Part shown: piece after piece, positions 1 through 7,458 of the stretch
Numbering within the stretch: position 1 is the first letter of the stretch
Layout of the letters: every line of letters begins with the position of its first letter
Origin: Pseudomonadota bacterium
Lineage (GTDB): Bacteria; Pseudomonadota; Gammaproteobacteria; Burkholderiales; Burkholderiaceae_C
Assembly (NCBI GenBank): GCA_021783695.1
Contig: JAJXTO010000024.1
Location: 1 to 41,797 of the forward strand
Direction of reading: 5' to 3'
DNA: 41,797 nt
Notes under the pieces: model-generated
The model's database searches: none
What the model was told of the DNA's origin: nothing
Seen by the model: the letters and a program-made list of their open reading frames with translations, nothing else
Position numbers and translations under genes: made by a program

Positions 1-1961
1 GTCGCGCCCTGCGCTTCCATGCGCTGCATGAGTTCGCGCGCCTTGTCCATCAGGCGTTGCGCCAGCCCGGGCTCCACCGCGGCCTGCTGCGGGTCGGCGC
101 GCAGGCTGGAAAGCAGGATCTGTTCCAATTGGCCGTCGAGCACTGCAGCGGAGAGTTCCTGGCCGTTGGGCGACAGGCTCTGCACGATGTAGGCGCCCAG
201 CGCCAGCCGCGCCCGGGCGGTGAGTTCGTCGGCATCGGTCACCTGCCCGGCATTTTCCGCCAGGACCTCGGCAATGGTGCGCATGTCGCGGATGGGCACG
301 CCCTCGGTCAGCAGGTTCTGCAGCACCTTGCGCAGCCGGTCGGCGGAAATGAGTTTTGGCACCAGATCTTCCACCAGTTTGGGCGAGCGCTTGGACAGAT
401 GCGCCAACAGCCCTTCCACCTCCTCACGCCCCAGCAGTTCGGCGGCGTGGGTTTGCAGCAGGTGGTGCAGATGCGTTGCCAGCACCGTGCTCGGATCGAC
501 CACGGTGTAGCCCAGCGCCTGCGCGCGGTCGCGCTGCTCCTTGTTGATCCACACCGCGGGCAGACCGAAGGCCGGCTCCTTGGTCGGCGTGCCCTGCAGC
601 TCGCCCATCACCTGGCCTGGATTGATGGCCATGAGCAGGTCGGGGAAGATGTCGCCACTGCCGATGTCCACCCCCTTGAGCGCGATGCGGTAGCCACCGG
701 GGCGCAATTCCAGGTTGTCACGGATGTGCACCGAGGCGACGAGAAAACCCATCTCCTGCGCGAACTTCTTGCGCACCCCGCGGATGCGGCCAAGCAGCTC
801 GCCGCCCTGATTGCGGTCGACCAGCGGAATGAGGCGGTAGCCCACGTCGAGCGCCAGGGTGTCCACCGGCTCGATCTGCTCCCAGCTCACTTCCTCCGGC
901 TCGGTTGGCGCGGCGACTTCGGGCGCGGCCTTCGCCTGCGCCTCCACTTGCTTTTGCCGCTTGAGCTGCCACCACAACACACCGCCGAGCACCGCCGCAG
1001 CGCCGAGGAAGGCCAGATGCGGCATGCCCGGCACCAGGCCCACCAGTCCCAGAATGCCGGCGGTGATGGCGAGAACGCGGGGCTGGGTGAACAACTGGCC
1101 GACGAGCTGCCGCCCCACGTCCTGCCCGGTGGAGACGTTGCTGATGACAATACCGGCGGCCATGGAAATGACCAGCGCCGGGATCTGCGACACCAGCGCA
1201 TCGCCGATGGAGAGGAGGGTGTAGTTCTGCGCCGCCTCGCCCAGGCTCAGGCCGTGCATGAACACACCGATGATCAGCCCACCGATCAGGTTGATGAACA
1301 GAATGAGAATGGCCGCCACCGCGTCGCCGCGCACGAACTTGCTGGCGCCGTCCATCGCGCCGTAGAAGTCGGCCTCCTGCGCCACATCGGCGCGGCGCTT
1401 GCGCGCCTCTTCCTGATCGATCAGCCCGGCGTTGAGATCGGCGTCGATGGCCATCTGCTTGCCCGGCATGGCGTCCAGGGTGAATCGCGCGCTCACTTCG
1501 GCAATGCGCCCGGCGCCCTTGGTGATCACCACGAAGTTGATCACCACCAGAATGGCGAACACGATGATGCCCACCGCGTAATTGCCCCCCACCACGAACT
1601 TGCCGAAGGACTCGATCACCGCCCCGGCGGCCCCCTCGCCGTTCTGCCCGTGCAACAGGATGACCCGCGACGCCGCCACATTGAGCGACAGCCGCAGCAG
1701 CGTGGTGAACAACAGCGCAGTGGGAAAGGCCGAGAAATCCAGCGGCCGGGTGAGATACAGCGTGACCAGCATGATGATCAGTGACAACACGATGTTGAAG
1801 GTGAACAGCATGTCGAGCAGCACGGTGGGCAGCGGCACCACCAGCATCATCAGGATGAGCACCACCAGCACGGGCGCGGTGAGCATGCGCCAGTCCATGC
1901 GCCGCAGCAGGGTGCGCCATGCGGGCACGGCGCCGGTCTTGGGTGTGGGGGAAGTGGCCAT
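1..1961 (-). CDS. flhA: Flagellar export-gate protein FlhA, 3' end outside window
   Basis: FlhA is the large export-gate subunit of the flagellar type III secretion apparatus. It forms a ring in the inner membrane, and its cytosolic domain docks chaperone-substrate complexes. About 653 codons are in the window, read from the ATG at 1961. The N-terminal half (to about residue 320) has clustered hydrophobic segments. The conserved FHIPEP-family cytoplasmic loop is visible around residues 147-200 (ITKGAGRIAEVSARF, then MPGKQMAIDADLNAG). The soluble C-terminal domain follows, and its last roughly 40 residues should lie beyond base 1. The start is 6 bases after the flhB stop, as expected for the last visible gene of a fliOPQR-flhBA operon. 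No frameshift was seen in the part present. Confidence 0.96.
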   Translation of the reverse strand, partial: MATSPTPKTGAVPAWRTLLRRMDWRMLTAPVLVVLILMMLVVPLPTVLLDMLFTFNIVLSLIIMLVTLYLTRPLDFSAFPTALLFTTLLRLSLNVAASRVILLHGQNGEGAAGAVIESFGKFVVGGNYAVGIIVFAILVVINFVVITKGAGRIAEVSARFTLDAMPGKQMAIDADLNAGLIDQEEARKRRADVAQEADFYGAMDGASKFVRGDAVAAILILFINLIGGLIIGVFMHGLSLGEAAQNYTLLSIGDALVSQIPALVISMAAGIVISNVSTGQDVGRQLVGQLFTQPRVLAITAGILGLVGLVPGMPHLAFLGAAAVLGGVLWWQLKRQKQVEAQAKAAPEVAAPTEPEEVSWEQIEPVDTLALDVGYRLIPLVDRNQGGELLGRIRGVRKKFAQEMGFLVASVHIRDNLELRPGGYRIALKGVDIGSGDIFPDLLMAINPGQVMGELQGTPTKEPAFGLPAVWINKEQRDRAQALGYTVVDPSTVLATHLHHLLQTHAAELLGREEVEGLLAHLSKRSPKLVEDLVPKLISADRLRKVLQNLLTEGVPIRDMRTIAEVLAENAGQVTDADELTARARLALGAYIVQSLSPNGQELSAAVLDGQLEQILLSSLRADPQQAAVEPGLAQRLMDKARELMQRMEAQGA

Positions 1962-1967
1962 GATGGT

Positions 1968-3089
1968 TTATGCGTTCACTGCAAAGTCGGCGGGAATGTC
2001 CCAATCGTCGGGTGCCTGGGCGATCTGCGGCGCGGCACGGAGCTGAAACACATAGGCCAGCAGCAGCGCGACGGCGTTGTACAAGGCCACGGGAATTTCC
2101 TGCTCCAGTTCGGCGTGATGGAACAAAGCGCGCGCCAGCGGAGGCGCCTCGACCACTGGCACGCCGTGCTCCGCGGCAATCTCGCGGATGCGCGCAGCCA
2201 CCAGATCGGCGCCCAGCGCCAGAACCACTGGGGCGCGGTTCTTGCCCTCCTTGTAGGCCAGCGCCACGGCGTAGTGGGTCGGGTTGGTCACCACCACGTC
2301 GGCCCGAGGAACCGCAGCCATCATGCGCTTGCGGGCGCGCTCGCGCTGCAGCGCGCGCAGCTTTTGCTTGATCTGCGGATTGCCCTCGCTCTCTCGCATT
2401 TCGTCCTGCATGTCCTGGCGGCTCATCTTGAGCTGCTTGTTCATCTGGAACAACTGCCATGGCACGTCCACCGCCGCGACCAGCAGCGTGCCCGCTGCCA
2501 TCCACAAGAACGCCTTGGCCGCGATCAGGCCAAGCTGCGTCTGCGCCAGATTCGGCTCCACCTGCAGCAGCCCGAGCAGAGGCCCGCGCTGGTTCCACAG
2601 CACGATGCCGGCGATCACGCCAATCACAATGGCCTTGAGCAGCGCCTTGCCCAGCTCGCCCAGGCCGGTGATGGAGAACATGCGCTTGATGCCGGTGATG
2701 GGGTCGAGGCGGCTGAAATCGGGCGCCAGCGCCTGGCCGCTGAACACCCAGCCGCCCATCGCCACGCCCCCCACCGCGCTGGCGATGAAGGTCAGCGCCA
2801 GTACCGGTGCGAGAAGCACCAGGCCGATCAGCGCCACCTTGCCCGCGGCCTGCAGCATCGCCGCAGGGTCTTGCGCGGCCAGCGCCGAGACGGTCAATCC
2901 GGTGTGCAGCAGCGAGAGCCCCGTGTCGTAGAACCACCCGCCCATGCTGGTGACCAGCACCGCCACGCCCAGCAGCAACAGGCTGGAGGTGAGATCGCGA
3001 GAGCGCGCCACCTGCCCTTTTTCGCGCGCCTGCTGCCTGCGCTTTTGCGAGGCGGGTAATTCCTTTTCCTGTGCGCTGTCGTCGGCCAT
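1968..3089 (-). CDS. flhB: Flagellar export switch protein FlhB
   Basis: FlhB switches the flagellar type III export apparatus from rod/hook to filament substrates. It is an inner-membrane protein whose cytosolic domain cleaves itself. The 373-residue product has a charged N-terminus (QKRRQQAREKGQVARS), four hydrophobic segments between about residues 35 and 215, and the autocleavage motif NPTH at residues 269-272. That is the same numbering as the well-studied Salmonella protein. The gene lies between fliR (10-base gap) and flhA (6-base gap), so it is almost certainly co-transcribed with them. Length and motif indicate a complete, functional gene. Confidence 0.97.
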   Translation of the reverse strand: MADDSAQEKELPASQKRRQQAREKGQVARSRDLTSSLLLLGVAVLVTSMGGWFYDTGLSLLHTGLTVSALAAQDPAAMLQAAGKVALIGLVLLAPVLALTFIASAVGGVAMGGWVFSGQALAPDFSRLDPITGIKRMFSITGLGELGKALLKAIVIGVIAGIVLWNQRGPLLGLLQVEPNLAQTQLGLIAAKAFLWMAAGTLLVAAVDVPWQLFQMNKQLKMSRQDMQDEMRESEGNPQIKQKLRALQRERARKRMMAAVPRADVVVTNPTHYAVALAYKEGKNRAPVVLALGADLVAARIREIAAEHGVPVVEAPPLARALFHHAELEQEIPVALYNAVALLLAYVFQLRAAPQIAQAPDDWDIPADFAVNA

Positions 3090-3099
3090 GTCCGTGCTC

Positions 3100-3891
3100 C
3101 TACCGCGCCCCGCCCTGCTGCAACACCTGCGCGGACAAGGTCAGCCCCACGTCCACCAGATGCTGCACCACGTTCTGCATGACCGGCATCACCAGATACA
3201 GCGCCAGAAAGCCCAAGATGAAAAACATCGGAAAGCCGATGGCGAACAGGTTGAGTTGCGGCGCCAGCTTGGTCAGCACGCCCAAGCCGAGGTTGGCAAT
3301 GAGCAGCACGCCGAGCACCGGCGCGGACAGCGCCAGCCCGAGGCTGAAAATCATCGTGCCGGTCTGCGCCAGGGTGTGCCAGGTCTGCGCCACCAGCCCC
3401 AGATTGGGCGCCACCGGCAGCAGGCTGAAGCTGCGGGCAATGACGGCCAGCAGCACCAGATGGCCGTTGACCGCGAGAAACAGCAGCAGGGTGATCAGGT
3501 TCAGGAAGCTCGCCAGACTGGTGACCTGCACGCCCTGTACCGGATCGAACAAGGTGGCAAAACCCATACCCATTTGCAACCCGACCACGCCGCCGGCGAG
3601 TTGCACAGCGCTGAGAATCAGTGTCATCGACAGGCCGATGGCGCCCCCCACCAGCAGTTGCTGCAACACCAGCATCCACGCCGTGGCGGTGCCGAACTGC
3701 ACCGGCGGCATGGCGGGCAGGGCCGGCGCGATCGCCACCGCCACCAGCACCGCCAAGCCCACGCGCAGCAAGGCCGGCACACTGCCCATGCCGAACACCG
3801 GAGCGGCGGACAGCATGGCCAGAACCCGGACGAACGGCCAGAAGAAGGCGCCGATCCAGGTCTCGATCTGGCTGCTGGTGAAGTGAATCAT
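3100..3891 (-). CDS. fliR: Flagellar export-gate protein FliR
   Basis: FliR is a core subunit of the flagellar type III export gate and forms the FliP5-FliQ4-FliR1 pore complex in the inner membrane. The 263-residue product is almost entirely hydrophobic with about six membrane segments, the usual length for FliR. It carries the family-typical stretch GLQMGMGFATLFDPVQGVQ near the middle. The ATG at 3891 follows the fliQ stop by 16 bases. Order and strand match the fliPQR-flhB arrangement. It is identified from family pattern and context together. Confidence 0.95.
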   Translation of the reverse strand: MIHFTSSQIETWIGAFFWPFVRVLAMLSAAPVFGMGSVPALLRVGLAVLVAVAIAPALPAMPPVQFGTATAWMLVLQQLLVGGAIGLSMTLILSAVQLAGGVVGLQMGMGFATLFDPVQGVQVTSLASFLNLITLLLFLAVNGHLVLLAVIARSFSLLPVAPNLGLVAQTWHTLAQTGTMIFSLGLALSAPVLGVLLIANLGLGVLTKLAPQLNLFAIGFPMFFILGFLALYLVMPVMQNVVQHLVDVGLTLSAQVLQQGGAR

Positions 3892-3907
3892 GGCGTGTGC
3901 AGCGCGA

Positions 3908-4183
3908 TCAGCCGCCGTTGATCAGATGCGGGATGCTCTCGAACAGGCGGATGGTGAAGTCCATCATCACATGCAGCATCCACGGCCCGGCAAACACCGC
4001 CGCCAGGCCCATCGCAACCACCTTGGGCACGAAGCTCAGGGTCATTTCATTGAGCTGGGTGGCGGCCTGGATCAGGCTGACCAGCAGCCCGACCACCAGC
4101 GCCACGCCCAGCAGGGGCAGCGCCATGAGAAAGGTCACCCACAGCGCCTGCTGGGCGATGGTGGTGATGGTTTCCGGAGTCAT
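3908..4183 (-). CDS. fliQ: Flagellar export-gate protein FliQ
   Basis: FliQ is the small two-helix subunit of the flagellar export gate. The 91-residue product has two long hydrophobic hairpin helices (about residues 13-40 and 52-78). Between them is the conserved polar segment QAATQLNEMTLSFVPK, which is diagnostic of FliQ/SctS proteins. It lies 13 bases after fliP and directly before fliR, as in nearly all flagellar export operons. It is the usual size for the family and has no irregularities. Confidence 0.96.
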   Translation of the reverse strand: MTPETITTIAQQALWVTFLMALPLLGVALVVGLLVSLIQAATQLNEMTLSFVPKVVAMGLAAVFAGPWMLHVMMDFTIRLFESIPHLINGG

Positions 4184-4196
4184 GTCGTCCTCGCTT

Positions 4197-4964
4197 TCAA
4201 TGAATGAAGCTCTGCACCAGCGAACCGATCACCAGATCCCAGCCGCCCACCAGCACGAACAACATGAGCTTGAGCGGAAAGGACACGGTGACGGGTGACA
4301 GCATCATCATCCCCATCGACATCAGCACGGCGGCGACCACCATGTCGATGATGAGGAAGGGAATGAAAATGACAAACCCGATCTGGAACGCGGTCTTCAG
4401 CTCCGAGGTGACGAATGCCGGAATCAGCAGGGTCAGCGGCGTATCGGCGGGTTTGTCCAGCGCCTTGTGCCCCGAGAGCTTGACGAACAGCGCCAGATCC
4501 TCCTGCCGCGTCTGAGTCAGCATGAAAGTGCGCAGCGGCGCGGCGCCCGTCTGCAGCGCCCGCTGCATGGAGATCTGGTTGTCCATCAGCGGCTTGATCG
4601 CCACGTCGTTGACCTGGTTAAGCACCGGGCTCATGACAAAAAAGGTGAGGAACAGCGACAGCCCGACGATCACCTGGCTGGGCGGCACGGTGGTCGTTCC
4701 CAGCGCCTGCTTGAGCAGCGACAGCACGATGACGATGCGAGTGAACGCGGTCATCATCAGCAGCATGGCCGGCAGGAACACCAGCGCGGTCATGAACAGC
4801 AGGGTCTGCACGCTCAGGGAATATTCGGTGCCGCCGCCAACTGCCGGTGTTGCAGTGAACGCCGGCAGCACCTGCGCGCTGGCCGCCAGCGGCGCGAACA
4901 GCAGCGCGGCAAAAAGCGTGCGCGTCAGTGCGTGGGGGCGCAGGCGCATGCACCGGCCGCTCAT
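4197..4964 (-). CDS. fliP: Flagellar export-gate protein FliP
   Basis: FliP forms the pentameric entrance of the flagellar export pore. The 255-residue product starts with a positively charged, hydrophobic cleavable signal (through LAASAQ, about residues 1-31), as is usual for FliP. Family segments follow: TAFTRIVIVLSLLKQALGT near the middle and SMGMMMLSPVTVSFPLKLM near the C-terminus. The chosen ATG at 4964 overlaps the fliO stop codon as ATGA, which suggests translational coupling. An internal ATG five codons later is possible, but the overlap favours the first. Confidence 0.95.
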   Translation of the reverse strand: MSGRCMRLRPHALTRTLFAALLFAPLAASAQVLPAFTATPAVGGGTEYSLSVQTLLFMTALVFLPAMLLMMTAFTRIVIVLSLLKQALGTTTVPPSQVIVGLSLFLTFFVMSPVLNQVNDVAIKPLMDNQISMQRALQTGAAPLRTFMLTQTRQEDLALFVKLSGHKALDKPADTPLTLLIPAFVTSELKTAFQIGFVIFIPFLIIDMVVAAVLMSMGMMMLSPVTVSFPLKLMLFVLVGGWDLVIGSLVQSFIH

Positions 4965-5347
4965 GGCCTGGCCTTTCCGCGCTGCTCCACCGCGCGCCGC
5001 AGCCAGTCGGGAAAACTCGCGGGCAGCGCCGCGCCGATGCCTTGCGCCGAGGGGGACGGCTGCAGATCAACCGGCGCGGCCAGCACATGCAGACAGGTCA
5101 AGCCCTGCGCGCTCGACCCCAGCAGCAACTGCTGCTCGCCCACCTGCACCAGCAGCAGCCTGTCGCGCGGCGCCAGATGCAGAGTGGACAGCACCCGCAT
5201 CGGCCCGTTCGACGCGCGCAGGCCCGGCTGCAGGCGCTTGAGCAGCCATAGCGCGGCGATGAATACCGCGATGACGGCGATCAGGCCGCCGAACACACGC
5301 AGCAGTTCGGTCCAGCTCAGCGGATCGGGCAAGGCAGTGGGGGACAT
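4961..5347 (-). CDS. fliO: Flagellar protein FliO
   Basis: FliO is a small bitopic membrane protein that helps assemble the FliP ring of the flagellar export gate. With the start at 5347 (MSPTALPDPLSW) it is 128 residues. One membrane helix lies at about residues 14-36 (LLRVFGGLIAVIAVFIAALWLLKRLQ), and a small cytosolic domain follows with the family-like segment APRDRLLLVQVGEQQLLLG. An upstream in-frame ATG at 5401 would add 18 residues of unlikely composition, so I prefer the internal start. The stop overlaps the fliP start by four bases. No fliMN genes are visible upstream, so the operon seems to begin here. Confidence 0.88.
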   Translation of the reverse strand: MSPTALPDPLSWTELLRVFGGLIAVIAVFIAALWLLKRLQPGLRASNGPMRVLSTLHLAPRDRLLLVQVGEQQLLLGSSAQGLTCLHVLAAPVDLQPSPSAQGIGAALPASFPDWLRRAVEQRGKARP

Positions 5348-5535
5348 GATGGCGACGGTTTCCTGGCGTTTGCACGTCCTGCCGTCGGGTGGTTGACGCA
5401 ATCCGCGGCGAATCGCCCACTTGCGTCACCGCAACAAACACTTCGGCAGGACTTCTGCCCCTGTCCTTGCAAACCGCAGGCCAGCCGCCGCGTTCACGCA
5501 GAATGTGGCCTGACTATGATCAAAAAGGACGCTGC

Positions 5536-5919
5536 ATGCGACTCATCGGCAACATTCTGTGGTTCATCCTCGGCGGTTTTGTCATGGGGCTGGCGTGGTG
5601 GTTCACCGCGCTGATCTGCGCCATCACCGTCATCGGCATTCCGTGGGCGATTGCGGCGTTTCGTATCGGCGCCTTCAGCTTCTGGCCGTTTGGCCGCAAG
5701 GTGGCCGACAAGCCCTCTGACGCGGTGGGCGGCGGGTTCAGTGCCCTGGGCAACCTGATCTGGGCGATTCTGTTCGGCTGGTGGCTGGCGCTCGGGCATC
5801 TGGTGTCTGCGGTGCTGTGCGCCATCACCATCATCGGCATCCCGTTTGCCCTGCAGCACATCAAACTGGCGGGACTGGCGTTTTTTCCCTATGGCAAGGA
5901 GATCGTGCCGATCGGTTGA
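5536..5919 (+). CDS. yccF: YccF-type DUF307 inner-membrane protein
   Basis: This small integral membrane protein of the YccF family has no established function. The 127-residue product has two homologous halves, each a hydrophobic helix pair ending in a similar tag: ICAITVIGIPWAIAAFRIGAFSFWPFGR and LCAITIIGIPFALQHIKLAGLAFFPYGK. This is the DUF307 tandem repeat. The start at 5536 is chosen because AAGGAC lies six bases upstream and the N-terminus MRLIGNILWFILGG matches the family. Longer in-frame starts exist upstream but carry non-family sequence. A TATGAT hexamer at 5515-5520 could be a -10 element, though no convincing -35 accompanies it. It is convergent with ugd. Confidence 0.9.
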   Translation: MRLIGNILWFILGGFVMGLAWWFTALICAITVIGIPWAIAAFRIGAFSFWPFGRKVADKPSDAVGGGFSALGNLIWAILFGWWLALGHLVSAVLCAITIIGIPFALQHIKLAGLAFFPYGKEIVPIG

Positions 5920-5948
5920 AGTCTGACCAGCCGAAGCAAAAAACCCGA

Positions 5949-7274
5949 TCAGCCTCGTCCGATGCCGTAGTACCGCAGCCCGGCGGCGCGGACGCATTCC
6001 GGGTCCCAGATGTTGCGCCCGTCGAACACGACGCGGTCGTTGAGCGTGGCCGCCAGCGCGCCGAAATCGGGCGAGCGAAAGGCATGCCATTCGGTGATGA
6101 CCGCCAGCGCGTCGGCATCTTGCAACGCCGCGCTGGCGTCTGTGGAAAAAACCAGCCCAGGCTGCGCGGGCAGCAGACGCTGCGCCATCTCCACGGCCAC
6201 CGGGTCCCAGGCCTGTATCCGCGCGCCAGCCTGCAGCAGCGCAGTGATGAGGTCCAGGCTGGGCGCGTCGCGCATGTCGTCGGTGTTCGGCTTGAATGCC
6301 AGTCCCCAGACCGCAACAGTCTTGCCTGACAGTCTGCCCTGATAGTGGTCGGCGATTTTCTCGAACAGGCGCTGTTTCTGCCGCTGGTTGACCGCGTCCA
6401 CCGCCTCCACCAGCTCGGCCTGCAGACCGAGTTCGCGCGCGGTGTGCGCCAGCGCCTTGACGTCCTTGGGAAAACACGAGCCGCCATAGCCGGCACCGGC
6501 GTAGAGAAAGTGGCTGCCGATGCGGTGATCGACGCCGATGCCCTTGCGGATCTGCTCGATGTCGGCGCCCACCGCCTCGGCGATGCGCGCCAGCTCGTTC
6601 ATGAACGAAATGCGCGTGGCCAGCATGGCGTTGGCGGCGTATTTGGTGAGTTCGGCGCTGGCCGCGTCCATCACCATGATTTTTTCGTGGTTGCGGTTGA
6701 ACGGTCGGTACAGCTCGCGCATGGTGGCGATGGCCTGCGGGTCGTCGCTGCCCAGCACGATGCGGTCGCCACGGGTGAAGTCTTCGATGGCTGAGCCTTC
6801 CTTGAGGAATTCCGGGTTGCTGACCACGCCCAGGCCGTGGCTCACGCCGCGCGCGGCCAGTTCGGCCTCGGCCAGCGCCCTCACCTTGGGAATGGTGCCC
6901 ACCGGCGCGGTGGACTTCTGCACCACCACCAGCGGCCCGGCCATGGCGCGGCCGATTTCCACCGCGGCACCCTCGACCTGCGACAGATCGGCCTGACCGT
7001 TGGGCAGCGACGGCGTGCCCACCGCGATGAAGCAGACCTGCGATCCCGGCAGGCCTTCGGCAATGCTCGGACTGAGAATGAGGCGGCCCTGTTCAATATT
7101 GCGCCGCACCAGATCGCTCAGGCCCGGCTCGTAGAACGGCACCTCGGCGCGCTCGCGCAGCGCGGACAGACGGCCCGGGTCGCGCTCGATGCAGGTGACT
7201 TTGTTGCCGACATCGGCAAAACAGGCTGCGGTGACCAGACCGACGTATCCTGCTCCTATGACTGTGACGCGCAT
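5949..7274 (-). CDS. ugd: UDP-glucose 6-dehydrogenase
   Basis: It oxidises UDP-glucose to UDP-glucuronate with two NAD+, giving a precursor for capsule, exopolysaccharide or modified LPS sugars. The 441-residue product begins with the NAD-binding Rossmann signature MRVTVIGAGYVGLVTAACFA. The catalytic cysteine is C267 in GYGGSCFPKDV. The central domain contains TKYAANAMLATRISFMNELA, and a third UDP-binding domain follows (VAVWGLAFKPNTDDMRDAPS). The ATG at 7274 is preceded by a purine-rich GAGAGAG. A longer reading with a 5' extension to 7427 has no family support. The gene stands alone and is divergent from phaC. No other polysaccharide genes are adjacent, so its end product is unknown. Confidence 0.95.
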   Translation of the reverse strand: MRVTVIGAGYVGLVTAACFADVGNKVTCIERDPGRLSALRERAEVPFYEPGLSDLVRRNIEQGRLILSPSIAEGLPGSQVCFIAVGTPSLPNGQADLSQVEGAAVEIGRAMAGPLVVVQKSTAPVGTIPKVRALAEAELAARGVSHGLGVVSNPEFLKEGSAIEDFTRGDRIVLGSDDPQAIATMRELYRPFNRNHEKIMVMDAASAELTKYAANAMLATRISFMNELARIAEAVGADIEQIRKGIGVDHRIGSHFLYAGAGYGGSCFPKDVKALAHTARELGLQAELVEAVDAVNQRQKQRLFEKIADHYQGRLSGKTVAVWGLAFKPNTDDMRDAPSLDLITALLQAGARIQAWDPVAVEMAQRLLPAQPGLVFSTDASAALQDADALAVITEWHAFRSPDFGALAATLNDRVVFDGRNIWDPECVRAAGLRYYGIGRG

Positions 7275-7391
7275 GACAGGCTCTCTCGTGATTTCATCAG
7301 GGAGTGCTATTTTGCAGCATGCCTGCGGCCAACCGCGTGACACGCTGCGTTGCATTCCACCCGCGCGCTTACATCCGCTGACCGGCCTGGC

Positions 7392-7405
7392 TTGATGTGT
7401 GTCAA
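7392..7405 (+). promoter_or_regulatory. Candidate FNR/ANR-type operator upstream of phaC
   Basis: TTGATGTGTGTCAA is a near-perfect dyad matching the FNR-family consensus TTGAT-N4-ATCAA at nine of ten positions. Its centre lies about 60 bases before the phaC ATG. A class II arrangement (box centred near -41.5) would put the transcription start near 7440 and a weak -10 around 7426-7432 (ATTCAAA). AAGGAGAG at 7447-7454 is a strong ribosome site. Oxygen-responsive control of the downstream module is inferred, not shown. Confidence 0.6.
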
Positions 7406-7458
7406 GCGTCATGCTGCAGTGCCACATTCAAATGCAGTGATCTTTTAAGGAGAGCCTG

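Noticed and set aside
57-1784. Long open frame on the plus strand opposite flhA
   Set aside because: Composition is rich in H, Q, R and G with no family motif, typical of the antisense of a GC-rich gene. The minus frame is clear FlhA.
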